Below, piece by piece: positions 22,101-31,789 of a stretch of DNA of 64,000 bases (positions within the stretch are counted from its first letter, which is position 1; every line of letters starts with the position of its first letter). Under the pieces are notes generated by a model, which had not been told where the DNA came from, ran no database searches, and saw nothing but the letters and a program-made list of their open reading frames with translations. The position numbers were made by a program, and so were the translations under genes. This DNA comes from Stictocephala bisonia (taxonomy: Eukaryota; Arthropoda; Insecta; Hemiptera; Membracidae). Where the stretch lies: assembly GCA_035578905.1 (NCBI GenBank), contig JAQJVL010000002.1, forward strand, positions 5,803,229 through 5,867,228, written 5' to 3'.

Positions 22101-24000
22101 AGAACAGTTATTCTCCTTTTTTTTGGTTATGGATTTAGTATTTGTCACTGATTACACGGCATTTGATAATCATATATGAGTATTAATAAAATTATGTGTT
22201 TACTGTCGGTGCAGAAATTATGTAGCCTTCATCAATAGCATGAGGCTACATAATTTATTTGGCCTGGGTGTTTATGGTTGTTGACCTACCCGCCCACCCA
22301 TACAAATACAGAAGAGTTGACCCACCCACCCACTCATACACATACAGTTGCGTTGACCCACCCGCCCACAAATACACATACATTCCTGTTTTTATTTAAT
22401 AGACGTCCAATGAAAATATCTTCAAAGGTTTTTTTTAATTTTTTTAGTAATAAAATTTTTAATGAAAAACTCCATACATGTTATAGTTGATGATTTTAAC
22501 TATAAGGTATAATTTATATGGAATAATATATAGTCATATGATCGTAAAACACGTAATATTAAAAAAAGTATTGCAACCATATAAAATTATACAAGGAAAA
22601 TTCTAAATTCAATGGGCATTATCAAAGTTAGAAATAAGTATTGTTAACAATGAACATGTAATGACTACTTTTATGATTATATCCTATAATATATTGATAG
22701 AATGGGATTTCAGTAAAGTATGAAAAATAAGCTGAAACTACTTGAGGTGTGATTAATTATGTTTTAATTTCTAATAATGATTAAGACACAGTAAAGAAAA
22801 GTTCATTTTCATAATTTAAGTACAAAGCACTAAACGGTTATGGTAATATTTGGTTAAATAAATATACCTTATTTAGACTGACAGATTTAAAAATTGGTGC
22901 ACAGGCATAGGTGATTATAGCTTGCAAAAGTGTGTGGGTTCTTTATGTAGACATTATTTACAAACCTAAGCTGATTTATTTTGAATGTTTTATTAGCAAC
23001 AGATTCAATATCAAATAAACATCCAGAAATCCACTACCTGCCACTGTACCACTCTAGTTTGCTTGGTTTTGGTTACATATTAGTAATTTAGGAAACATTT
23101 CCATAGGGATAACATACATTTAAATTTACATCGAGAGGATACATTAAAAACGATTAATCTAACTCAAAGCATTTAACTTTCTAATGTAAAAAGTTATCTA
23201 ATCTACCTAAATTAACCTACTAACCTAACTTAACCTAACCTAACCTAACCTAATCTACATAACTTAATATACATAATTTATCTAACCTAACCTACCCAAA
23301 ACTAACATTCATAACCTAACCTACCTAACGTAACCTAACCTACTTAACATAACCTACCTAACTTAACCTAACCTAACCTAACCTAATCTACATAACTTAA
23401 TATACATAATTTATGTAACCTAACCTACCCAAAACTAACATTCATAACCTAACCTACCTAACCTAACCTACCTAACTTAACCTAACCTACCTAACATAAC
23501 CTAACCTAACTTAACATAACCTACCTAACATAACCTAACCAACATACTTAACCTAAACTACCCAAACTAACCTAACCTATCTAACTTAATTTACTTAACC
23601 TAACCTAACCTACCTAACATAACCTACCTAACCTAACCCACCTAATTAAACTAAAAGTAACCTAATCTATACTACCTAAGAAATAAAAAATTCATAGAAT
23701 CATTGAATAGAAGGCAAATAAAGAAGCTATACACATTTATCTTTGTTCATTCAGACAATTGGCTAATATTTCTGACAAAACTGAAACGATCCATTCTAGC
23801 TTTTGTAGTTTGCCTTGCGTTTTCTTTTGTTCTCTTTTCTTTTATTACTATTTTTGTTGCATTACCGTACACAGTGATTGTGCCAGGTGGTGTCGGTGCC
23901 CCATCATGGCGGCCATTACAGGAGGAGTATCCCTCAGGAAGACCCTGCTCAGCACCTGGTGTACCGGGCACACGTCACAGACACCCTGGAAGGCATCTGA
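14578..24000 (+). CDS. Osiris family protein (DUF1676), three exons, complete
   Basis: Exons 14578-15034, 18132-18322 and 23887-24000 join in phases 1 and 0 with GT-AG introns to give 253 residues. Order of features: signal peptide (about 1-20, LLSLFFAASLALASARA); the two-cysteine region (C53 and C61 within EECSAAEVSTCLKK); the DUF1676 body ending in FRTHTLEFRL (133-142); a basic GRRRKG (153-158); a long hydrophobic segment (about 161-207, with LAGKALIVSKLALALA); and a C-terminal AQHLVY motif (237-242) corresponding to the family's AQxLAY signature. Osiris proteins are insect-specific, enter the secretory/endosomal system of cuticle-forming epithelia, and act in cuticle formation. They usually sit in a syntenic cluster, but no second member is visible here. 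I cannot tell which numbered paralogue this is. The introns (3.1 and 5.6 kb) are far longer than in compact genomes and are full of repeats. Confidence 0.93.
15200..15281 (-). mobile_element. tRNA-like SINE head, decayed
   Basis: On the - strand the sequence shows GTCCTCTTGGTAGC, then GGTTCAAATCC (B box) and a terminal AGAGAGG that could pair with CCTCT at the start. It has overall tRNA dimensions (about 70 nt), but the T-stem is mismatched and no clean anticodon stem is visible. A pseudo-tRNA or SINE head fits better than a working tRNA. Confidence 0.5.
16955..17080 (-). mobile_element. LINE reverse-transcriptase C-terminal remnant
   Basis: The - strand translates as QTMDHIVSECHLC, followed by GGIAGIY-like and GLKWL words. 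The H..xxC pattern with a downstream tryptophan-leucine is the tail of LINE ORF2 proteins, where a zinc-knuckle-like 'T..HI...C' is conserved. About 40 codons remain, inside Osiris intron 1 and antisense to the gene. Confidence 0.55.
18132..18322 (+). CDS. Osiris gene exon 2 (residues 153-216)
   Basis: Acceptor TTTGTTTAG at 18131; donor TACCAG|GTAAGG at 18323, phase 0. Encodes the basic patch and the conserved hydrophobic segment with AGKALIVSK. A second good donor, AAACTG|GTGAGT, lies 27 bases earlier at 18296, also in phase 0. Using it would remove nine residues (VSGGGESYQ) without a frameshift. Confidence 0.93.
20755..21365 (+). repeat. Dispersed repeat family copy (GACTACACTC-tailed)
   Basis: The 3' half, ending TTAGTAACAGTGACTACACTC then TTCATCTACACTCAT, recurs at 25630-25905 and in each arm of the palindrome (49430-49580 inverted, 54640-54780). 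The CTACGTGGTTTGGATTC-like block upstream is shared as well. No coding potential or clear termini; probably a MITE or SINE-like family. Confidence 0.65.
22215..22257. repeat. Perfect hairpin
   Basis: AAATTATGTAGCCT pairs exactly with AGGCTACATAATTT across a 14-base loop. Role unknown. Confidence 0.8.
22272..22390. repeat. Minisatellite with GTTGACCCACCC units
   Basis: Three units of about 36-40 bp, each with TTGACC(C)ACCC and CATACA(C/A)ATACA. A member of the family also seen at 4.6, 8.7 and 10.7 kb. Confidence 0.8.
23170..23665. repeat. Interstitial telomere-like (CCTAA)n array
   Basis: Almost 500 bp are assembled from CCTAA/CCTAAC words, the complement of the insect telomere unit TTAGG, with many variants (CCTAC, ACATAA). 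A block beginning CTAATCTACATAACTTAATA at about 23250 recurs about 133 bases later, so a higher-order duplication lies on top of the 5-bp period. It sits in Osiris intron 2, 220 bp from exon 3. Confidence 0.85.
23887..24000 (+). CDS. Osiris gene exon 3 (residues 217-253)
   Basis: The acceptor GTGCCAG ends at 23886 behind a T-rich tract, and the frame continues in phase 0 from exon 2. It reads VVSVPHHGGHYRRS, then PAQHLVYRAHV, and stops at TGA 23998-24000. AQHLVY is the C-terminal family motif, which confirms that this exon belongs to the gene 5.6 kb upstream. Longer open frames overlap it in the other two registers and are not the product. Confidence 0.9.
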   Translation: MVSVPHHGGHYRRSIPQEDPAQHLVYRAHVTDTLEGI

Positions 24001-24349
24001 TCTCCACACACCCACCAACTCCGAACCTTGCGAACTCAACTTCTCTTATTTATTTATAACTACTATGTTGTTAACTATTTATTATAAACTATCTTGTAAA
24101 TAGTCAAATTGTACCAAAAATATTTTATAATATAACAATTATTTAAAACTCTTCCATAATTTTGTGATTGACCTGCATTAGCCAATTAAGTATTGTTAAA
24201 GGTTAGACACTTAGATATTTATAAAAAAGTATTCATAGATAACGAATTTTATTTAATGAGGAAATTGGTGTGAGGAAATTCCACAAGAAAACTTTAATTT
24301 TTAAAAATATGTTATTATTTTTTATATACTACGTGTTGGTAAAAGTTAA

Positions 24350-24386
24350 AATAAATGAACGTTAGAAGACACACATTTACAATAAA
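24350..24386 (+). terminator. Candidate polyadenylation signals of the Osiris gene
   Basis: AATAAA occurs at 24350-24355 and 24381-24386, 350-380 bases after the stop codon. None is closer, so the 3' UTR is probably about 0.4 kb. Confidence 0.45.
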
Positions 24387-24389
24387 ATA

Positions 24390-25084
24390 ATTAAGAAATC
24401 GTATAAATATTTTAGTGATCGATTCCAGTAAATTAGGATTATTGACTCGGGTGTGAGGGATTCATGAACATTTCCTTTGCCAATTTATCTAGTCTGAGGA
24501 TGGTAAAAGTGGTTTATTTAAATCAATCGCCATAGTATTTATACAATTAATACTTATATTGTAATACATTTTACTTGCATGACGTTCACTAGCTTTGTAC
24601 TTTTTAAACGGTATGTTAAATATTAATTCTTAGATTGTTGAATAAAAAGAAAAAAAAGAAAAAATTGACATTAGGATTTTACATCATAATATGTCGGAAG
24701 TTGTCAAGGAGAATACTTCGTAAAAATAAAAGTAAAAAAAGTAAAACACACATTTTTTTAGTCATAACAGAACGAGTATTTTATTTATGTAAACTAGCTA
24801 GCTCAAAGGCTGTGTTGTGGAGATTGTAGATGACATAATTGATTTTGTAATCACACAGATAGTCTTTTCATTCAATGTTTAAATTTTGTGTCTCAAATTA
24901 TCAGCTGTTTTTGTGGTCCATTAAGACATAAGAGTTTAGTCCCATGTAAATCTAATGCAGTCTAAACCAGCTGTAGTTACAGACTTCACCAAAGAACCAA
25001 ATTATGGGAATAAATATTTTTACTATATGAGATATCAGATTTGTAAGTAGTTATATAATCAAGGCTGGTATGTTCTATTTAACC
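24390..25084. other. Spacer, nothing identified
   Basis: AT-rich, with A-rich stretches at 24640-24740. No exon or element boundary found. Confidence 0.45.
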
Positions 25085-26510
25085 TAGTTCCCTATACAAA
25101 GCTCATGTGGCTGACTACAATAATTGGCGAAGCATTCCTTGCTCTGTAACTACCATCCATAGTTATTTATTATTTATTACTCACGCAAAATCCATTTAAA
25201 ATGTATTGTTCCAGGTGTGTCACATACAAGATAAGATTATTACAAATAATTAAGACAAACTTAAAATATGATTTGCATAATGCAAATCTAAAATTTAAAA
25301 CATTACTATCATCACTATTTCAAACTATATTCAACTACTTAAGATTGACATTATTATATGTCCCAGAGGCTGAATTAGAAAGTCTTTCCTCCGAACTCAG
25401 ACACGTTCCACTGGCCTTCCAAAATTTATGCATTCTGAGGAGTTATATAAATTGATTAGATTTATTTAGTGAACGATGACCTGTAGTGTAAATTAAAACA
25501 AATTGATAAACTGTGTAGTGCTAGACATTTAAAATTAAAATAATTGTGTACATATCAGCCCAAATTATGTAAACAAATATTTCTATTATATGAGATATAA
25601 GATTTTTAAGTAGTTATATAATCAAGGGTTGTATGCTCTGTTTTTAGCCTTCTTAACACCAAAAGGGCGTCAACTAAATTGTTACAAGAACTACTAGAAA
25701 ATTCTGTGGAACATCCTCGTGAGATAGTTTCCAGAATTCGGCTGGTAGTCAGTTAGCCGAAAATCAGAGCAAAACTACGTGATTCAGGTTCCACGTAGGC
25801 CCTTTTAATTGACCTGGAGATTGGCCATAAATAAATGGCTCTTAAAAAAGCAGTAAACTTTAGTAACAAAGACTACACTCTTTCATCAACACTAATCGTA
25901 TTCATGTTCAACTACATCGTGTGTCATGTTCTCATACGAGTGTACAGCGAGAATCGGGGTTGGTACGTGTAGCGTGCAGGAGTGATACCTAGTCACTCTA
26001 TATAAAGCTCGATGTTGTGGCTGACTGACACAAAATGGCGAAGCACTTCCGTACGTCCTGTCTCCATCATATGTTATTTATTTATTTATTAACTCACGGC
26101 AATAAACCATTTAAAAATACTGTTGCAGGTAGTGGATATATACACGATTTTAGGTTATCAACAAATAATTAAGAACACATTAATAATAGTGATTTTGCAT
26201 AGTGCAAATCTAAAATATAAAAGCCATTTACTACTCATCACTATTTCTCCAAAACTATACGTCCAACTGACTTAACATTTTGTACATAGGTTTATATTGG
26301 CCCCTAGAGGCTCATTAAGAAAGGATTTTCCCCTCCGACCTCAGGACTCCGTTCCACTGGCCTCCAAAATTTCTATGGCATTCTTGAGGAGTTATATTAA
26401 TTGATTGATTTATTTGATAAAGAGCTGTTAAATTAAAACAAATTGAATAAAACTGTGGTAGGCTAGACATTTAAAATTAAAAATAATTGTGTACAGTAGT
26501 AGGCCCTACA
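25085..26510 (+). repeat. Diverged tandem duplication, period about 0.93 kb
   Basis: The block from CTATACAAAGCTC at about 25092 to TGTGTAC at 25550 is repeated from CTATATAAAGCTC at about 25998 to 26497. Shared landmarks include GCATAATGCAAATCTAAAAT, TTCCACTGGCCT, GAGGAGTTATAT and ACATTTAAAATTAAAA. The copies differ by many small indels. The interval between them (25585-25920) holds a copy of the GACTACACTC-tailed repeat. The 84-codon frame at 25201-25455 is not preserved in the second copy, arguing against coding. Confidence 0.75.
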
Positions 26511-27606
26511 TATTAGTAATACATAACATCAGTGGTTGTAAATTTGATAATAGATTAAAAAATTGGTATTTAGTTTGATTAACTTTAAGTAATTTTTTTT
26601 AATGTTCATGAGTTTGTTGGAATTTCCACTTCTATTTTGATTGCACGTTTTCAAACTCAATATTATGCCTGTGAAGCGGGCTGGTACAGCTAGTAGGAGG
26701 TGTATAAAAAAATAATTTATTCATTCTGTAATTCTGGTACGATAAAATGAGCAAACAATTATAAGAAAAACAACAACAGCAATACCAGCAACATCAATTT
26801 AACTTTACATTTGACAGCAACAACTGGATTGGTATGACTAGTAAAATAACACTGGTAAATAATAAGGCAAAAACGATAACAACAATAAAACATTTAATAC
26901 AATTTAACATCAGTTAAACTAAAACAGCAATAACAGTAAACATAGTTTAAATTGACATCAACAACTAGATTTATTTAGTTTTATAATTTATTCTCTACTA
27001 CACTGATTGTTTTCTTCTTGAATAAATAAATACTAGGACAAAAAGTCAAGCTGTCAGCACATCTCTTTTCAGTTCTCAATAAACGTGGGACTGTGCTATA
27101 GTAATAATAATTCGTAATGAACCAGTGTTTATAGAGAATAGCTTATGATGGTGAGTTCCTCGAAGCACATGTAAATATAGTAAATCATTTGAAGAATGTA
27201 TGGACATTCTATCAGGAATTGAATTGAGCATAAATAGTATAATTGAATTGAAGCTCTCGTTCTGGAACCTTTGGACAATTTACCACTAACAAAACGGTGG
27301 CCATTTTTTAGTCTCATGATAGTTGCAATGTATTTCAAATGGTGTTTTTAACTAAACAAAACAATTTTTTTTTATGATTTAGGATTGATATCCCTCAATT
27401 ACGACACTATTATATTTCGCGCTATAGAACTAATGAATTTAAATTGTCACACATCACAACAGTAATGTATCTACACTCAACGGAAAAATGAAGGATATCA
27501 TTTACAATTTACTTCTGATAACAAGAAAAGACCAAATTATTACAGTAGTTTGATTGGGTCTCTTTTAGAATCTAACCACCCCCTGATCTCGTCTCAGCTA
27601 ACGTTG
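26511..27606. other. Spacer, nothing identified
   Basis: CAA-rich stretch at about 26765-26950 and AT-rich DNA. No supportable gene or element. Confidence 0.4.
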
Positions 27607-27780
27607 CTATCTGCTCCACTGAGGATATCCTTTCTTACCATGCTTCCAGCAGGGGGTTTCTTTGTCATCAATCTGACACACTAAACCAAACAACGCCATG
27701 ATGAATACAAGGGTAATTGGATGTACTGATAACGTCCATACACAAGACGGCGCGTCACACTTTGTTCTTCTGACAACCAT
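27607..27780 (-). CDS. Possible small secreted protein or first exon (57 codons)
   Basis: The frame runs from ATG (27780-27778) to TAG (27609-27607). It reads a basic, cysteine-bearing N-terminus (MVVRRTKC), then a hydrophobic run ITLVFIMALFGLVC like a signal peptide, then QIDDKETPCWKHG. A consensus donor CATG|GTAAGA falls after codon 49 (27639/27638), so the first 49 codons could be exon 1 of a spliced gene. The ~250-bp block is clearly more G+C rich than the neighbourhood. Upstream there are two TGATAA words and CACGTG. I recognise no family. The partner exon was not found, so this stays a candidate. Confidence 0.3.
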   Translation of the reverse strand: MVVRRTKCDAPSCVWTLSVHPITLVFIMALFGLVCQIDDKETPCWKHGKKGYPQWSR

Positions 27781-28370
27781 GACTTACCAGGTGGTGATAA
27801 TTGATAGTTAAAGTGATAACGCGAATCACGTTCGAGTAGGTCAAAACCACGTGATCAATATCAAAGATATTTTGTTAGATTTAGTGTAGTTCTAGATTCA
27901 GGAGAAAATATTGACCAAATGTGGGAAGACCCTTTAGGAAAATACTCATCTATTTGTATTGTTATATTGTTTGTGGTGATAACACTGTAAAGGCATAAGT
28001 GCTATCTAAATGTATACAGCTAAAGAAAAGTAATTTTAGTTCAGTCTCATAGGCACTAAACTAAAGTTACTATTGACTTTCAGATTCATAAGAAATACAT
28101 TGGAACCATTTGGTGGCTAAAAAACCTCGCCACTCTGTTTAGGAGTAAATGTAAAAAAGATCCTGATGGTTTCTGACCAAGAGCTTTAAGTGTACATATT
28201 ATGGGAGACTCAGAGAATTTCTTCAGCAATTAATGTCAGTCAGTATTAAAAACAGTATTGCATGTTTTTAAATAACTGCTTTGTTAAAATAGAAGATCTT
28301 CAGAGTTTAAAATTGCTGCTGTATATTCTTTTTTTTGAAATCTCACTCGCCAGTTGAAATGAGCCTACAT

Positions 28371-28482
28371 GCGTCAACTTTAGTCAACGAGTGAAGTACC
28401 AACCGTTGGCTTAGTGGGGATTCAAACCTTGGACCTGGCCCTCCGCAATCCGAAGCCTTATCCACTGAGCCACCACGCCGAC
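28371..28482 (-). mobile_element. SINE family A copy, inverted
   Basis: Read on the - strand: CGGCGTGGTGGCTCAGTGG, AAGGCTTCGGATTGCGGAGG, a B-box-like GGTTTGAATCCCC, then GGTTGGTACTTCACTCGTTG. Same order as the copy at 6709. Confidence 0.8.
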
Positions 28483-30365
28483 AAAGTAAGAAAGTAAGAT
28501 AGCAAGTGCTGTAAGTGCCCTACATTTAAACATTGTGTTTTGGAAGAAACATACATACACACTATAGACAAATTAATTTATTTTAAGAAAAACAATAAAA
28601 TCCTTGTACTAAGCCTAGTGGTTGACATCTGCTTCGAGAGTTAAAGAGGTTAGGATTGTTCACTTCTAAAAAAGTTTGAATACTGTGTCATGTAACTAGC
28701 AGAGACAAACACAATTATTAGTGACAAGCACAAAATGTTATCCCAGACAGTTTGTGGAATCTGATTTTTGATGCTCTTAGGGTTACCTACCTTTAATGAT
28801 TACATACATCATTAATGATACATTACCTTTAATGATGTATGCTGAAGTGATTTATATAATCACTGCTTTTGATGATATTAGAATTTTAAGGAGAAGGACT
28901 TAATTAATCACGAGAGCTCGTATTTATAGTCAATGCAACTTCAAATACAGAAAGTAGAAAGTCATGCTGTATCATTTGTTCCTGAAGGTAGAAAATTCTA
29001 CTTCTTGGTGCTATTATTACCAGACCTCTTTGGCATTTAATTTAGGTTATGAGAGGATTAAGGATTGAGAGGATAGCCATAGAATACTGACTTAAAGAGT
29101 TTTACGATCGATTCACTGACAATGTCAGAAATAGCAAATTGAGTGACATAAAAGAAAATCCTCTTAATAGAGAGCTATTTTATTTATGATGTGCTAGGAC
29201 TATGTTCCATTTATTGAATCTCACAACGACTTCAGAGTGCTCCTAAAACCAGTGCTGGAACTACGGGAAGGTTCAAAATGCTATGACCAAGAACGTGACA
29301 ATATTAGCCAGCCGTAACCATGCCAACATCTTCACGCCTTGAATGATTGTCTCATTTCTGTTCCTTATCTGTACCTTCTTGATAACTTGCTTGTTTGAAT
29401 ACGTGAATTTGTGTGCAAGTGAACAGTGTCCGATTTTGGAGTTTTTATATTACCTATATTATTCCATACATTTTGGTTATTTAGTGTTATATGTTGTTGT
29501 AAATTACCAGAAATATTGTGGTCTTGGTAAAATGGTGCGTTAGAGCTTCAATAGAATGAAACTAAGCATGCTAACGTAAAGACGGGGATTCATTAGTTCG
29601 AGTTTGGCTTGTTAATCAAAAGTATTATTTATGGATATTTTAGGAAATTTGCACACTAACCGATAGCTTAATTGGATGGATCAAAATACTGACCAATTAT
29701 CATGATCTGAAAAAGTTTATAGTTTGCAAGTGTATGAACAAAGTATTTAGAAATTAACACTCAAGCTGTGAAAATTATTAAGAATTTCTTTGGTTGTTGC
29801 TTGAATGATATTTGTAGAATTGGATTGTTCATATTGGTACAAAGAAAAAAAAACCAGTTGTCAATCAACAATAAACATGAAAAAATGATAAAATCAACTA
29901 ATGCAACAGAGTTTGATTTTCCAACTCCACCACGAATTTAATGAGTAAGTAGATCGTGCCTAATCAATCACATTATACGATCTTATTAAATTACAGTGAC
30001 TAATATTAGTATTAAAGTTATATGTGTGACGTGTAATAAAATATTGTGTTATGTGCCATGTAACAGTTAGCTACAAATACATTATAAGTGTAACAAATAC
30101 ACTTAAAGATAATGAATCTTTGAAAATTACATATAATACAGCCAAATTATCAAGAAATATAATTGCTTTCATTTCGAGTCATTGTCACAATATGTTTCAT
30201 AACAGCTTAATGTCATTAATACTAACTAACGACAACGAATTATCTTATTACTATCAAAGTTAGGAATTTAATTACTCCTTTAAATGTCAGAAATAAATAA
30301 TGCTGAAACGTACTTTATTTATCATTTATTTAACTAATATAATACTATATTAGTTAAATAAATAC
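28483..30365. other. Spacer, nothing identified
   Basis: AT-rich. A short imperfect palindrome of CATTAATGAT words lies at 28795-28850. Frames at 29343 and 30051 are AT-driven and lack context. Confidence 0.4.
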
Positions 30366-30486
30366 CCACGTGCTGACCCAGTGGCTAAGGATTCGGACTA
30401 CGGAGGGCAAGTACCAACAGTTGGAATCCCCACTGAGCCAACGGTTGGTACTTCACTTGAATAAAGTTGACGCAGAAAAAAAAATT
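30366..30486 (+). mobile_element. SINE family A copy, rearranged
   Basis: CACGTGCTGACCCAGTGGCTAAGG, then TTCGGACTACGGAGG, and a body CTGAGCCAACGGTTGGTAC ending in an A tail. The B-box area is altered (GTTGGAATCCCC). Confidence 0.75.
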
Positions 30487-31780
30487 CAAACGTAAACGGA
30501 ATAAAATATATTTCAAGAGAATCTTTATAATTATCTACGTAAAACAAGTTTATGTGTATACGAGGCTCAATATAAAAATAATATGTATTATTCAGTTCTT
30601 TTTTTAGAAGAAAGTGATCTATTATGATCGTTAATGATGTTGAAAACGTAACAATGAGTATCTTTTGGTAATTAGTTGTGGGCTGAGAAAACGATAGTGC
30701 AGGTAATTGAGAAAAGTTAATATGATCCCGATGGTTTAGTTAATCATATATCATTAACTAATAACAACAAATACCATAATCTGATCTTTACAATTAGAGT
30801 GCCTGGTTATAATATATAAATACATGTCTACCTCTTTTGGATATCGAAGTAACCTTGATTAATAACCAACATTAAAAATGAATTATGTCCTGATGCATTA
30901 ATTTCGAGAGCTTCCAGCCTTTTATATTCTGAATGATCATTAAAATGCAAATGGGAAGAAAATATACTACGTTTTATAGTAAAAAGTAAATTGTATATTT
31001 ATTAAGGATCCAGTCATATAATGTGGGTTATATAAGCTGTTACGTTCACGATGTCAAACTGTAAATATGGTAATAAAATAGTTATACATTATAAATATGA
31101 ATTAAAAGAAGGAACATATTCTATCAGAGTTGTATTTAACGATAATATACTTACAATATAAAACATACAAATATTATATTTAATATTTAATTTGCATTCT
31201 GAAAGGTCAATTCCCAAAAATTAAATTCCCCCAAAAGTAAGATGACAGAATGATGACGTATAACAAGTTTTGTATCGTTCTGAAAGAGAAAAAGTATAGA
31301 AATACAAAGAAATATTGAGGAAAGTATGATTTGGGGGGAGTAAACAACTAAAAGTATGATTTGGGACTGAATTCATTATTTAACATTACAACAAAAGACA
31401 AACTCAAGATAAAATTAAATAAATTCACACTTATACACTACGTTATCTACAAAACTCTTCGTTTTTAAAGCCGTTGTATGTACATATTTGTCTAAATATA
31501 TGTACATTAAATAATAATTACTATACCATATTTCGAATTAGAATTGAAAATGACGATAGTTGATATAAAATCTGGTGAAGATGGAATATTATTAATAATC
31601 TGGAATAAAATAAGAGTTAGGTGAACTATTTGAAATGCTCGACATTGGTGTATAGACGACACAACTGTAATGATGGTATAGACTGATAAAAGACACACCT
31701 AACAAGTTTGAAATGTACTACTTATTTATTACACAAATATTAAAAAGTGGCAGAGAAAGAACATACATAAGCTCTACATT
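30487..31780. other. Spacer, nothing identified
   Basis: AT-rich with no supportable gene. A weak duplication of AGTATGATTTGGG lies at 31325-31370. Confidence 0.4.
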
Positions 31781-31789
31781 AATACTTGG

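Larger units (their letters stand above)
18323..23886 (+). other. Osiris intron 2 (5,564 bp)
   Basis: Begins GTAAGG and ends with a pyrimidine-rich tract and GATTGTGCCAG. It contains a dispersed repeat (20750-21360), a hairpin (22215-22257), a GACCCACCC minisatellite and the telomere-like array. No second gene seen. Confidence 0.88.

Noticed and set aside
23703..24103. 118- and 114-codon frames overlapping the third Osiris exon
   Set aside because: They lie in the wrong registers; only the phase-0 frame from 23887 continues the Osiris protein and carries the AQxLxY motif.
25201..25455. 84-codon frame as a gene
   Set aside because: It lies in a duplicated repeat whose second copy has the frame destroyed by many indels.
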